Below the pieces are notes generated by a model. The model worked only from the letters and a program-made list of their open reading frames with translations. It had not been told where the DNA came from and did no database searches. A stretch of DNA of 64,000 nt. It comes from Gemmatimonadaceae bacterium. Lineage in GTDB: Bacteria; Gemmatimonadota; Gemmatimonadetes; Gemmatimonadales; Gemmatimonadaceae. The translations under genes and the position numbers were made by a program. The stretch covers positions 124,001-188,000 of the forward strand of contig DASQFN010000102.1 of assembly GCA_035633115.1 (NCBI GenBank), written 5' to 3'. Of the stretch, positions 39,573-48,955 are shown piece after piece (the stretch's first letter is position 1; each line of letters starts with the position of its first letter).

Positions 39573-40676
39573 ATGCTCTCTTTACTGCCACGCCCGCTCT
39601 TAGCGGCCTTCATCACAATCTCCGGCTGCACGTCGAGCTCCGTCGTTCCGCGTGAGACGCCGGGCACAGTCTCTCACCAACGACGCGCCGAAGCCGTCTC
39701 CCTGCTCGGCGACACACTCCGGACTTTCCCGCTCGCCCCCGAAACAGTCACTCGTTACGAGCGGCAGCTCGCAGAGGCGCGGTCGGCGTATGAGCGCACA
39801 CCGACGAATGCGGATTCGATCGTCTGGCTCGGCCGCCGCCTCGCTTATCTCGGGCGGATCAGGGAAGCGATCGACGTGTACACGCGCGGCCTGTCGATAC
39901 ATCCGCAGAACCCCTGGCTCTACCGGCATCGGGGACACCGGTACATCACCGTGCGTGAATTCGATCGCGCGCTCGCGGATCTCGAGCGGGCAGCGTCCCT
40001 TGTCGTGGGAAAGCCCGACGAGGTTGAGCCCGACGGACAACCGAATGCGCTCAACCAGCCTATCGGGACGCTGCACTCGAACATCGACTATCACCTCGCG
40101 CTGACGCATTACCTCAAAGGTGATTTTGAGCGCGCATTACCGATTTACAGGCGCGAGCTGGACAATGCGCGGAACGATGATCGTCGCGTCTCGATCACGT
40201 ACTGGTACTACCTGAGTCTTCGCCGGCTTAGCCGTGCAGACGCGGCCGCGGCCGTGCTCGCGCCTGTCTCACGTGGGATGACGGTGATCGAGAACGACAC
40301 CTATCTGCGTCTCTTATCGTTGTACAAAGGCGAGCTTCCCGCCGACTCGGTACTTGTGCCGGAAGCAGGCGGTGGTGTGATGTCGGTCACATACGCGACC
40401 GCCGCGTATGGTACTGCCATGTGGCACCTGCTCAACGGCCGCAATGCCGAAGCCGAGCAGATTTTCCGGCGAATAGTAGCCGGTGGCCAGTGGGGAGCAT
40501 TCGGTTACGTTGCCGCCGAGGCGGAGCTGGCGCGTCGCCGCACCGTCAGGTCGAGCGTTGATTACGAGCGGTTCATAGGGTCGCCGCGAGCCATATCTAT
40601 CCGATCTGCATCTCGGGCGGCACCTCAGGACTCATCAACGACGCGCCTCCATCGGCATAGATCACCTGTCCCGTGA
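39573..40676 (+). CDS. TPR-containing lipoprotein
   Basis: A 367-residue lipoprotein; the signal LLPRPLLAAFITISGC ends at Cys19. The body contains TPR-like repeats: PTNADSIVWLGRRLAYLGRI REAIDVYTRGLSIHPQN, PWLYRHRGHRYITVREFDRA LADLERA, YHLALTHYLKGDFERALPIY RREL and YGTAMWHLLNGRNAEAEQIF RRIV. The last 30 residues overlap the convergent SDR gene by 80 bases and look non-protein-like (SRAAPQDSSTTRLHRHRSPV P), so the frame may originally have ended earlier. Scaffold or assembly function is presumed. Confidence 0.7.
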   Translation: MLSLLPRPLLAAFITISGCTSSSVVPRETPGTVSHQRRAEAVSLLGDTLRTFPLAPETVTRYERQLAEARSAYERTPTNADSIVWLGRRLAYLGRIREAIDVYTRGLSIHPQNPWLYRHRGHRYITVREFDRALADLERAASLVVGKPDEVEPDGQPNALNQPIGTLHSNIDYHLALTHYLKGDFERALPIYRRELDNARNDDRRVSITYWYYLSLRRLSRADAAAAVLAPVSRGMTVIENDTYLRLLSLYKGELPADSVLVPEAGGGVMSVTYATAAYGTAMWHLLNGRNAEAEQIFRRIVAGGQWGAFGYVAAEAELARRRTVRSSVDYERFIGSPRAISIRSASRAAPQDSSTTRLHRHRSPVP

Positions 40677-41400
40677 TCCAGCGCGCCTTCTCGGAGCAGA
40701 GCAGCGACACCAAGTCTCCGACATCTGCTGGGGTACCCAGGCGTCGCATCGGTGTCCACCCTCCGCTATGCCAGTTCCGGATGAGGGTCTGGACCGCTTC
40801 GGGCAGACTGTTGAGGACACTGTCTTCTATCCAACCCGGGCTGATTGCATTCACCGTAATGCCGCGCTGTGCGACGGCGACGGCGAAGTAGCGGACGAGG
40901 GATTCCAGGGCAGCCTTCGCGGAGCCCATCGCCACCCACGGCTGCAATCCCCCTGTGCGGCTTCCTGTGGCGTACGTGATCGCGAAAATCCGTCCGCCTT
41001 CTCCCATCAGCTTCGCCGCTTCGCGCGCACCCACCAGGAATGCCTTCGCCTGAGAATTGAAAGCGTTGTCCCATTGCTCGAGGCTTATCTCGAATGGCGC
41101 CTGGAAAAACTCGGGTACCTCCGGACGAGCGCTGCTGACGAAAATGTCGAGCTTGCCGAACTCAACTTTCACCTTGTCGAACACGCCAGTGATTGCTTCC
41201 ATGCTCTTCACGTCGGCCTGGACGAGGAAACCGTCGGATCCACGTTTGCGCACTTCGTCCAGAGTCGACTGCGCGGCGGACTCGTTCTGGTAATAATGAA
41301 CCGCGACTCTGACGCCGTTTTCCGCTAGTGCGAGCGCAATGCCCCTGCCAATGCCGCGCGAGCTCCCCGTTATCAGCGCGGTCTTTCCATCGAGTGCCAT
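40597..41400 (-). CDS. short-chain dehydrogenase/reductase, FabL-like, catalytic Tyr absent
   Basis: A 267-residue SDR with GGAGG before ATG 41400. The Rossmann TGSSRGIGRGIALAL, ADV at the adenine site, and ISPGWIEDSVL are normal. The fold aligns best with FabL-type enoyl-ACP reductases. However, the segment WVAMGSAKAALESLVRYFAV AVAQRGITVNAISPG has Trp where FabL has its Tyr (Tyr-x6-Lys) and Met where classical SDRs have Tyr (Tyr-x3-Lys); only the Lys remains. Also FVSSARPEVP stands where NNA usually occurs. It may be catalytically altered or a non-reductase paralogue. Confidence 0.75.
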   Translation of the reverse strand: MALDGKTALITGSSRGIGRGIALALAENGVRVAVHYYQNESAAQSTLDEVRKRGSDGFLVQADVKSMEAITGVFDKVKVEFGKLDIFVSSARPEVPEFFQAPFEISLEQWDNAFNSQAKAFLVGAREAAKLMGEGGRIFAITYATGSRTGGLQPWVAMGSAKAALESLVRYFAVAVAQRGITVNAISPGWIEDSVLNSLPEAVQTLIRNWHSGGWTPMRRLGTPADVGDLVSLLCSEKARWITGQVIYADGGASLMSPEVPPEMQIG

Positions 41401-41520
41401 TCGAACCTCCGTGCGTCGTCTCCCATTCTTCGCGTCAGTCGAAGCGACCGCAAGAATACTGCATGGCACGGGCCAGTGGAGTCACAGATCCGGCGGAGCG
41501 GCGTTGTTGTCCGACCGATG

Positions 41521-42204
41521 TCAGAACTCGTTGCTGTAACTCACGAATTTCAACCGTCCGTCGCGCTCGATGATCGATCCGAACAGGCGATGACGAGCTG
41601 TCTCAGAGCTCGAATCCATGAGCACGACAGTGCAGTCGGTCCAGATGAGGTTGCCGCCTTGACGTTCCGGGTTTCGAGCGCAGGAGTGATTCACATATCT
41701 CAGTGGCTGGCCCCCCAGGCGGCGAAGAAGACGAGTCAGGCCCGACGCGCTTGGATTCCGGATCTGATTCCAGACGAGTGCCGGCGACTGGCGATAAGGC
41801 GGACGCGTGTAGGGCGACTCTGGATAGACGAGATCCGCAAACTCGCGCGCGGCGAGGCGCATCGCACGGAGATCGGATGAATCGTTCGTGACGAGCGCCT
41901 TGATGAATCGCCTTACGAGAGCTTCGCGCGAACGACTGCCCGATGTCAGCGCAGTCACACTGTCACTGGTGCCGCTCCCGCTCGAGGCGCCTTGTTCGCG
42001 CACTGCCAGACGGAAGCGGCGCAGCTCTTCTTCAACCGGAAGAATGGAATCGACCACGTACCCCGGTAGCGTCCGGTTGATCGCGTCCTGTCGGGCGCGC
42101 GCGATCGAGTCGGCGCGGATACTGTCCTGAGCTATCCGCGCCGTGGCTGGCTCGTCGCGCGCCGGCGAGCAGCCGGTCGCGACGATGACTCCGAGGAGGA
42201 CCAG
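41521..42204 (-). CDS. lipoprotein of unknown function, start uncertain
   Basis: The frame is open further upstream, but that part is the complement-frame of the preceding gene. A lipoprotein signal LVLLGVIVATGC starts right after the preceding stop (42215-42217); the first candidate is CTG 42204, with no ATG or GTG. The protein then has a charged helix (ARIAQDSIRADSIARARQDA INRT) and a region around REALVRRFIKALVTNDSSDL RAMRLAAREFADLVYPESPY that I recall from Gemmatimonadota proteins of unknown function. It is downstream of the receptor pair and may share its transcript. Confidence 0.55.
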   Translation of the reverse strand: MVLLGVIVATGCSPARDEPATARIAQDSIRADSIARARQDAINRTLPGYVVDSILPVEEELRRFRLAVREQGASSGSGTSDSVTALTSGSRSREALVRRFIKALVTNDSSDLRAMRLAAREFADLVYPESPYTRPPYRQSPALVWNQIRNPSASGLTRLLRRLGGQPLRYVNHSCARNPERQGGNLIWTDCTVVLMDSSSETARHRLFGSIIERDGRLKFVSYSNEF

Positions 42205-42214
42205 CCTTTCGAAT

Positions 42215-43966
42215 CTAGTTCCGGGAATAGACAGTCCAGCCGGTCCACCACTTGGCACCGCCCGGAGCTGCTGCCCCGACGTACGCGGTACCAGTAACGG
42301 CCGTGCCGGCCTTCGTGCCGATCTTGCCCGTGAACGTGGCGAGCCCGCCAGTGGCGATGGGCGAGGCTGCAGGAGGCGTCCAGTCGAACGCAGCGACGTT
42401 TGCCGGAACTGCACCCTGCCCCGGGAGCGCCGTGAATAGCGATGCAGCGGTCACCGCCCCAGTTGTGAGGTTGTTGCCGGCGAGGTCGAACGAGTTCTGG
42501 ATCGTACTTCCGCCACCCGCCTGGAAGACCGCGCTGCCAGCCTCGGTGAAGTAGATGTTCCTGACAACCAGGTCAGCAGTTGCGACATCTGGAGCTGCGA
42601 CCGATCCCGCGCGCGCGAACGTCTCCGCATCGCGGATGGACACGCCGCCTCGCGGGAAGCGCGCGACGACGCCATTGACGTAGTAGCCACCGGTGCCGCG
42701 GCGAAGCATCATGCCGTACCCGCCGCCCGAGCCGACGCAGGCAACGTCACCACACCCGACGAGCGTGAAGTTCGTGACGAGCGGCACTGTGAACGGCGCC
42801 TGATTGAACCCAAGGCCGCAGCCCGAGCCGCTGCATCCATCGTTTTCGATTCCCTGAAGGTCAGTGGCAAAGAAACCGGCACCCGTGCGGGGCGTCAGCT
42901 GCACAGAGTTGTACCCGATGAGGAACGACAGCCGTCCGACAAATCCCTCCGACATGTCGTACATGTCGTCACCCGACTCATAGGTTACCAGATGGTCGAG
43001 GTCGAAGCCGCCGCCGAAGAACTCGAACGAATCGTCGAGCCCGCCCATCGACTGCAGGTAGGAAGCGCGCGTTCCCGATCCGACCGCCGCGAAGGTGAAG
43101 GAGTTGAGCTCGTTGTTCAGCGATGGCGCGTAGCCGGCGAACTCCACACGAACGTATGAGAGTGTGCCCGAGTTATCGGTCGCGACGCTGCCACCGGAGT
43201 AGAGAACCTGGTAGTTCTTTCCGGCGACGACAGCCGAGCCGTCCGTTCCGGACCCTTCGATCTCCACCGACCCGCTGCGATTGTTGATCGCGTTGCCGAC
43301 GATGACGAGACCGCCCCAGTCGCCCGGCTGTCGCTGACCAACCGGCCGCGACGATGTCAAAACGATTGGCGCGTCGGCGGTGCCGACAGCCTGAATCCTG
43401 GCCCCGCGAAGAATCCACAACGACGAGCCGACAGTTGCAAAGTCGCCCTTGATCGTGGTTCCGGGCTCTATTGTCAGAGTCGCTCCATTGGCAACGTGTA
43501 TGAATCCCTTGAGCGTGTAAACCGTGTCCGCGTACAGCGTGCGATTGGCTGTGACGTCCGTAGTGAGGTCCGCCGCCGCATTGCCAAAGGTTAGAGTCGT
43601 GGCCGACGCTTCTCCCGAAGGAATGCTCTTGAGTGCGTCGCGATTCGTGATTACGCGGTAGCGGTACACCGTATTGACCTTGAGCCCGGCGTCCGTATAC
43701 GTGACCGCGCCGACGGTTGCGGGCGCGACAATGTTTGTGATTTGCGCGAAGCTGCCCGCAGCGCCCTCTGCGCGCTCGATGTCGTAGCTCGTGTCGCCTG
43801 CCCGGCTGCTGAACGACAGTTGAATGGCGCTCGATCCCTTTGCGGTGGTTGAGAGTCCGACGATCGGATCAGGCGCGGACGGGCCGGTATTTGATTCGCT
43901 GCACGCAGCAGCGTAGAGTGCGATCATGGCGACCGCGGCAATCAGCGATCGGCGATTGAGCTGCAT
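42215..43966 (-). CDS. lipoprotein with fibronectin-type and beta-helix regions, TonB-receptor partner
   Basis: A 583-residue surface or periplasmic lipoprotein (signal LIAAVAMIALYAAAC). Residues 30-125 resemble a fibronectin III domain (YDIERAEGAAGSFAQITNIV, YTDAGLKVNTVYRYRVIT). The rest is glycine-rich, with a repetitive parallel beta-helix look: GATLTIEPGTTIKGDF, GDWGGLVIVGNAINNRSGSV EIEGSG and TLSYVRVEFAGYAPSLNNEL NSFTFAAVGSGT. Such proteins are commonly encoded immediately downstream of TonB receptors and probably bind the receptor's substrate or decorate the surface. ATG 43966 was preferred over the earlier in-frame start because it begins the signal peptide. Confidence 0.7.
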   Translation of the reverse strand: MQLNRRSLIAAVAMIALYAAACSESNTGPSAPDPIVGLSTTAKGSSAIQLSFSSRAGDTSYDIERAEGAAGSFAQITNIVAPATVGAVTYTDAGLKVNTVYRYRVITNRDALKSIPSGEASATTLTFGNAAADLTTDVTANRTLYADTVYTLKGFIHVANGATLTIEPGTTIKGDFATVGSSLWILRGARIQAVGTADAPIVLTSSRPVGQRQPGDWGGLVIVGNAINNRSGSVEIEGSGTDGSAVVAGKNYQVLYSGGSVATDNSGTLSYVRVEFAGYAPSLNNELNSFTFAAVGSGTRASYLQSMGGLDDSFEFFGGGFDLDHLVTYESGDDMYDMSEGFVGRLSFLIGYNSVQLTPRTGAGFFATDLQGIENDGCSGSGCGLGFNQAPFTVPLVTNFTLVGCGDVACVGSGGGYGMMLRRGTGGYYVNGVVARFPRGGVSIRDAETFARAGSVAAPDVATADLVVRNIYFTEAGSAVFQAGGGSTIQNSFDLAGNNLTTGAVTAASLFTALPGQGAVPANVAAFDWTPPAASPIATGGLATFTGKIGTKAGTAVTGTAYVGAAAPGGAKWWTGWTVYSRN

Positions 43967-44113
43967 TCGTTTTCCTCTGGAAATGGAAGTTGTCGCATGA
44001 AAAAAGAAGAGGTGGCGATGCCAAGTTCGCCTTCGCCACCTCCAATCGAACAGAACGGTGTCGCGGTTCTGCGTCGCCACGGTCACAACGCAGTCACAAT
44101 CCGACGAAGCCTG

Positions 44114-46882
44114 CTACGGACGAATCTGGAAGCCCGCCTGGATTGTCCGGCCAGTTTGGTACAGCTCGCGCGTCGCAGTTCCCTGAGTCGTCTCGTACGA
44201 TGAATCGAAGAGATTCTTTGCGTCGAAGCGCGCGGTGACGATTCGGGTCAGGCCGAAGCGGAGCGAGAGGTCGAGGACGCTGCGCCCGCGCTGGATCACG
44301 TCGGGCAGCGGGGAATCACCGGCCGCATCGATGCGGTCGCCGATTCGGTTGAACAGCAGCGTCGCGGATGATCCTCCCCCAAGCGAGGTGTATGAAAGCC
44401 CGGCGTTGAACACGTATGGTGCCTGTCCCACCATCCTGCGGCTGAGGTTCGTCGCGCTCGCCTCCGTGTCCTTGAAAAGGTGGATGGTGCTCTGCATCGC
44501 GGTGAGATTCGTGAACACGGCGAACGGAGTGAGCGCCTTGCCCAGGAAGCCCAGGTCCTTCCGCATCTCCAGCTCGACTCCGTAGTTGTCGGCGCTTTCT
44601 GCGTTCGTATAGAACACAGTTCGTGTCCCGGAGCCCGCCGCGCGATAGACGCGCTCGATGGGGAGATCGAACCTCTTGGCGAACAGTCCGATGCTCAGAA
44701 CCTCGCTACTGCTCGGGTACCACTCCCATCTCAGGTCGGCGTTCGAGATGTTCGTGCGCGACAGGTTCTCGTTGCCCTGCGTGTCATCACCATTCAGCAC
44801 GTCACGGCTCTTGATCGGCGAAAGCTCGCGATACTCCGGACGCGCCAGCGTCCGCGACGCTGACAGTCGCAGCTGCTGCGAGTCGTTGAGCTTCACGTTC
44901 AGAGCGAGCGACGGAAGCAGGTCGTTCCATCGCTTTGACGTGTAAACGGGAGATCCGAGCGTGGAGAACGCGTCCACCTCGAGTCGATCGCTCTCGTAGC
45001 GGGCGCCGCCGATCAGTCGAAGTCTGTCTGTAAGTGCGATCTCCGCCATCGCGTATGCGGCAGACAATCGGTCGTGCGCAGTATACGAGCCGCCCTGCGC
45101 GAGCGGTCCGAAGTCGAAGATCTTCGAGCTGGCAAACCGGCCGTCGAATATCTGTTCGGGAGGCAGCTCGCGAACCGCGTTAGAGATGCCGTTTGCACTT
45201 ATCGCATAAGCGCGAGTATCCGCATCCCGGTCGGTCCTGCGCGAGAGGGCACCGATACGGAATGAGCTCTGCCGGCTCGAGCCAAGAAGCATCTGGTAAC
45301 TGCCGCTCACCTCGCGGCTCTTCTCGTCGAGGTCGGAGAATGTGCGCGTCGCCCCCGCGTTTCCGGAGTTCTGCCACCGAAGAATATCAGGGCCATTCGG
45401 AGTGTCGCGCTCGATTGCCTGCACGAACTCCGATTTGTCGGGTTCGTAGCGGCTCACGCCGCTCGCAGTACCGGCCCACTCGATGCGCTGCCTCGAGCCA
45501 AGCTGATGCTCACCGGCCAGCTGGAGCGACCGGACTCCTCGCTCCACGTATTGCATCCGGCTGATGCGCGCGCGAATTCCCTCGTTCTCGAACGATCCGG
45601 TCTCGACGATTGCATCGTTGTCGGCCGTGCGATTGTACAACGCGTTGAGCGAGATGCGCGAGGCATCCCCAATAAGAGTGCTGAGGTTCGCGAGGCCGCC
45701 CCAGAGAACGCTCTGACTCGACCGCTGCCCTACGAAGCGATCGATCTCTCTCGTTTCGCCCGTCGTGTTACCGCGATCTGCAAGAGCGCGCACCTGGCCG
45801 TCCCGGAAGTCCGTGGCGGACGAGTACGTGCCGGAGAAGAGGTACCCTATACGATGTGAGAAGAGAATTGGGTCGTTGCCGCCGAACGACAGCGACGCCG
45901 ACGCGACTGGCGGTGCAGTTCCGCTCTCGGGCGTCCACGCATTTCGGAACCGGCTGACGATCAGATCCTTGTCGCCCTGATTCAGGTTGATTCCCTGGAA
46001 GTTGCCGAGCGACCGCACGAGTGAAGGCAGATCGCGTCCGGTATTGACCATGCCGAGCCGCTCGCCTCCCGTCGTTCTGCCGGCGAGAATACTCGCGCCG
46101 GTAGTGCCGGGCTCGTAGCCTCCACCGAGCTGGAGCGACCAGGTGCGGCGCACGGGAAATTCGCGCGTCCTGATGTCGACGAGCGCGCCTGAAAAATCGC
46201 CCTGCAGGTTTGGCGTGAACGTCTTCGTGGTCGTTATTGACTGCACCAGTCCGGCGGGGAACATGTCGAGCGGTACGACGCGCTTCTCCGGCTCCGGGCT
46301 GGGGACGCGAGCACCGTTCAGCGAGCTCGTCGTGTAGCGCTCCCCGAGCCCGCGAACGAAGACGTACTTGTTGTCCTGAACAGTTACGCCGCTAACACGC
46401 TGTACCGCCTGGGCTGCATTGCCGTCGGGACTTTTGCTTATCTGTTCGGCGGTGACGGAATTGACCACGCCAACCGCTGTGCGCTGCGAGTCGAGCGCGT
46501 CTCTCACCGTACCCCGCTCCGCCGACGCGGTGACCACCTGGGTGGTGAGCTCCACCGTCGCGGCCGTAAGAGTGATGTTCTGCTCCAGCGTCCGGCCGGC
46601 TTCGAGAAGAATGCCCGTGACGGTCTTTGGCGCGAAGCCGATGCGGCGCACGTGCAGCGTGACCGTCCCGGCGGGGACATTGGTCAGCGAGAAGCGGCCA
46701 TCGAGAGCCGTCGACACTCCGCTCGTTGTGCCGACCACCTGGACGCCGACGTCCACGATGCCCTGGCCGGTGACCGCATCGATAACGCGTCCAACGATCC
46801 GGCCGGTCGGGCTCTCCTGAGCACCAGCAGCCTCACCGAATGTGACCAGTGCGCAAACACAAAGTATGGAGGATAGTCGCAA
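44114..46882 (-). CDS. TonB-dependent receptor with carboxypeptidase-regulatory-like domain
   Basis: A 922-residue outer-membrane receptor. Signal peptide (cleaved near AGAQE), then a CarboxypepD_reg-like domain (GRIVGRVIDAVTGQGIVDVG VQVVGTTSGVST then GRFSLTNVPAGTVTLHVRRI GF), a plug domain (VTAEQISKSPDGNAAQAVQR VSGVTVQDNKYVFVRGLGER Y) and a long barrel ending SLRFGLTRIVTARFDAKNLF DSSYE...TIQAGFQIRP. The receptor imports a large substrate, driven by TonB. The downstream lipoprotein (148 bases away) is its likely partner. This domain order is typical of Gemmatimonadota and Bacteroidota receptors. Confidence 0.9.
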   Translation of the reverse strand: MRLSSILCVCALVTFGEAAGAQESPTGRIVGRVIDAVTGQGIVDVGVQVVGTTSGVSTALDGRFSLTNVPAGTVTLHVRRIGFAPKTVTGILLEAGRTLEQNITLTAATVELTTQVVTASAERGTVRDALDSQRTAVGVVNSVTAEQISKSPDGNAAQAVQRVSGVTVQDNKYVFVRGLGERYTTSSLNGARVPSPEPEKRVVPLDMFPAGLVQSITTTKTFTPNLQGDFSGALVDIRTREFPVRRTWSLQLGGGYEPGTTGASILAGRTTGGERLGMVNTGRDLPSLVRSLGNFQGINLNQGDKDLIVSRFRNAWTPESGTAPPVASASLSFGGNDPILFSHRIGYLFSGTYSSATDFRDGQVRALADRGNTTGETREIDRFVGQRSSQSVLWGGLANLSTLIGDASRISLNALYNRTADNDAIVETGSFENEGIRARISRMQYVERGVRSLQLAGEHQLGSRQRIEWAGTASGVSRYEPDKSEFVQAIERDTPNGPDILRWQNSGNAGATRTFSDLDEKSREVSGSYQMLLGSSRQSSFRIGALSRRTDRDADTRAYAISANGISNAVRELPPEQIFDGRFASSKIFDFGPLAQGGSYTAHDRLSAAYAMAEIALTDRLRLIGGARYESDRLEVDAFSTLGSPVYTSKRWNDLLPSLALNVKLNDSQQLRLSASRTLARPEYRELSPIKSRDVLNGDDTQGNENLSRTNISNADLRWEWYPSSSEVLSIGLFAKRFDLPIERVYRAAGSGTRTVFYTNAESADNYGVELEMRKDLGFLGKALTPFAVFTNLTAMQSTIHLFKDTEASATNLSRRMVGQAPYVFNAGLSYTSLGGGSSATLLFNRIGDRIDAAGDSPLPDVIQRGRSVLDLSLRFGLTRIVTARFDAKNLFDSSYETTQGTATRELYQTGRTIQAGFQIRP

Positions 46883-47049
46883 GGGAACCTGTCGTTGTGG
46901 TGGTATGGTGCAAATCGGCAGGCGTCAGGCATTCGCTGGCTCCTGCCCTGGAAAGAACACTGCACGGAGAGGGTCTTGATTCCGCGACGGAATTGCATCG
47001 GACGCGTAACGGCGCCTCGTTACGCGAGCTATTTTGCGGTCAGCCCCTC

Positions 47050-47736
47050 ATGACCGTGGCACTGCCCGAGAAATTTTCCATGACCGTACCTCCTACGACT
47101 CCCCCCGAGACCCCACCGGTAGCTCCGAAATCGTCGCTGTTCCCGCTGGCGATTCTCGCGGTTGGCCTGCTGATCCTGCTCGCCGCCGGTTACTGCACGG
47201 TGAAGACAGTCCCGAGGCTGATCGGCTTCGGCGGTGGCGGGACAACCGTCACCCACGATCTCGTGGTTGACCGCATGCGAACAGTCGCCAAGCTCGTCTC
47301 GAGCGAGACGACCGTGCGCGATGTCGTCATCTATCAGAACACGCGATACGGATCGACTAAGCGAACGCTCGTCGTCGTCACCGGCCGGCTTCTCGCGGGA
47401 ATCAATCTCGAGGCCAACCCCAGCGTCCGCATCGACAATGACTCGAAGAGCATCGCGATGGAGCTGCCGCCCGCGCAGCTTATCGGAGTCGAGGTTCTCG
47501 ACCTCAGGACTTACGACGAGCGAGCGGGATTGTGGAATCCCTTCACTCCCGCCGACCGCGATTCGATTCAGCGCCAGGTTCGCGCGCAGCTGACCAAGGC
47601 AGGCAACGACAGCGAGATTCTCGAGCACGCAAACCGCAGCGCAGTAGAGATGCTCCGTACGATGCTGGCGCAGGACGGCTACCGTGTGGAAGTGAATATC
47701 AGGGGGAAACCGAAGCCGACGGGCGTGGATCGCTGA
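47050..47736 (+). CDS. DUF4230 membrane-anchored protein
   Basis: A 228-residue protein with an N-terminal proline-rich tail, one membrane helix (LFPLAILAVGLLILLAAGYC TV) and a DUF4230 domain: VVDRMRTVAKLVSSETTVRD VVIYQNT, KRTLVVVTGRLLAGINLEAN, IAMELPPAQLIGVEVLDLRT YDERAGLWNPFTPADRDSIQ. DUF4230 proteins are widespread with no known function. ATG 47050 was chosen; an ATG at 47080 is also possible. It is divergent from the TonB receptor. Confidence 0.82.
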   Translation: MTVALPEKFSMTVPPTTPPETPPVAPKSSLFPLAILAVGLLILLAAGYCTVKTVPRLIGFGGGGTTVTHDLVVDRMRTVAKLVSSETTVRDVVIYQNTRYGSTKRTLVVVTGRLLAGINLEANPSVRIDNDSKSIAMELPPAQLIGVEVLDLRTYDERAGLWNPFTPADRDSIQRQVRAQLTKAGNDSEILEHANRSAVEMLRTMLAQDGYRVEVNIRGKPKPTGVDR

Positions 47737-47828
47737 ACCAGAAGACTCACGATCGTGGCTCTTGCAAGCCGCCGGGCCGACCCGTCAGAAAGCTGAGATT
47801 TCCGTACATTTAATCCGGAGGATCTCCA

Positions 47829-47969
47829 ATGTCTGAATCCAATCGGGGCGGGTGGAGGACGTGCAGCCGAGGTCATAAGTACCGGGGGCCCGGTGGATGC
47901 CCGATTTGCTGGAAACGAAGTCATCCTGCCGGTCGGAAGTCCGCGAAGCCCCGGCGGAAATCCGCGTGA
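47829..47969 (+). CDS. 46-residue zinc-ribbon-like protein
   Basis: A short gene with GGAGG seven bases before its ATG. The product reads [20 protein letters not shown] then a basic tail ([18 protein letters not shown]). The spacing Cys-x3-His...Cys-x2-Cys suggests a small zinc site, and the basic tail suggests nucleic-acid or ribosome binding. I recall similar WRTCxRGHKYRGxGPCPxCW sequences as a conserved small family without known role. Its stop overlaps the GTG (GTGA) that could start the PP2C gene, so they are coupled. Confidence 0.65.
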   Translation: MSESNRGGWRTCSRGHKYRGPGGCPICWKRSHPAGRKSAKPRRKSA

Positions 47970-48892
47970 CCGGAGTGCAAATGACCGGCTCTTCAGAAGT
48001 CTCGACTGAAGCTGCACGCGCCAGCGAGGCCGGTCCCGACCCGGGCCCGCGGCCGCTCGATAACCAGCTCGACGTCTACGGCCTTACGCATCCCGGCAAG
48101 AAGCGCCCGAATAACGAGGATCATTTCCTCATCTGCGCTCTTCAAAAGCAGATGGAGGTTTACCACACCAGTCTGCCCGATACATCGCACCTGGGTTCCA
48201 ACGAGCGGATGGCGTTTCTCGCCATGGTGGCCGACGGCGTGGGCGGGGCCGCAGCGGGTGAAGAAGCGAGTCGCCTCGCACTCGAGGCGGTGACCCGGTA
48301 CGTGTCCGGAGCGCTGCACTGCTACTACACGAGCGATCCGCACGACGACACGAGCTTCATGCACGAGCTCGAGGAGGCCGCGCTCAAGGTGCACAACGAG
48401 ATCGCCGCCACATCCGCGTCGGATAGGAGTTTACGCGGAATGGCCACGACGCTGACGCTTTTTCTCGGAATCTGGCCGCGGGGTTACATGCTGCAGGTGG
48501 GGGACAGCCGCGCGTACACCCTGAAGGACGGGAAGCTGACCCAGACGACCCGCGATCAGACCATGGCCGAAGAGCTGATCGATCAGGGAGTATTCACGCG
48601 CACAGACGCGGCGCAGACGAAATGGGCGCACGTATTGTCGAGCGCGATCGGAGGCCCCCAGGCTGCACCCGTTGTAAGAGGGTTCGACCAGGCGTGGGGA
48701 CAAGTCGGGCTGATGTGCAGCGACGGTCTCACGCGTCACGTGTCAGACGATCAGATCCGCGACCGTCTCATGTCGTTGACGTCATCGCGCCAGGCGTGTG
48801 AGACCCTCCTGCAGGATGCGCTCGACGCTGGCGGCGCGGACAACATCACGATCATCGTCGCCCGGACAATAGGCGGAAAACAGAAGGAATAG
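47966..48892 (+). CDS. PP2C-type protein serine/threonine phosphatase
   Basis: A soluble phosphatase of the PPM/PP2C family (308 residues from GTG 47966; ATG 47981 with GGAG ahead is also possible). Metal-binding and fold motifs are all present: [87 protein letters not shown] and [12 protein letters not shown]. It removes phosphates from serine/threonine residues, countering Hanks-type kinases, none of which are adjacent. The transcript ends at a clear hairpin just after the stop. Confidence 0.9.
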   Translation: MTGVQMTGSSEVSTEAARASEAGPDPGPRPLDNQLDVYGLTHPGKKRPNNEDHFLICALQKQMEVYHTSLPDTSHLGSNERMAFLAMVADGVGGAAAGEEASRLALEAVTRYVSGALHCYYTSDPHDDTSFMHELEEAALKVHNEIAATSASDRSLRGMATTLTLFLGIWPRGYMLQVGDSRAYTLKDGKLTQTTRDQTMAEELIDQGVFTRTDAAQTKWAHVLSSAIGGPQAAPVVRGFDQAWGQVGLMCSDGLTRHVSDDQIRDRLMSLTSSRQACETLLQDALDAGGADNITIIVARTIGGKQKE

Positions 48893-48937
48893 CGAAAAAA
48901 ACCGGATGAACGTTTCAGGCTCATCCGGCTTTCGGCG
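48893..48937. terminator. bidirectional rho-independent terminator
   Basis: CCGGATGA (48902-48909) pairs with TCATCCGG (48921-48928). A run of seven As (48895-48901) precedes the stem and a CTTTC follows it, so it can end both the plus-strand phosphatase transcript and the converging minus-strand gene. Confidence 0.75.
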
Positions 48938-48955
48938 TTTCCTTCAACGCGGCGG

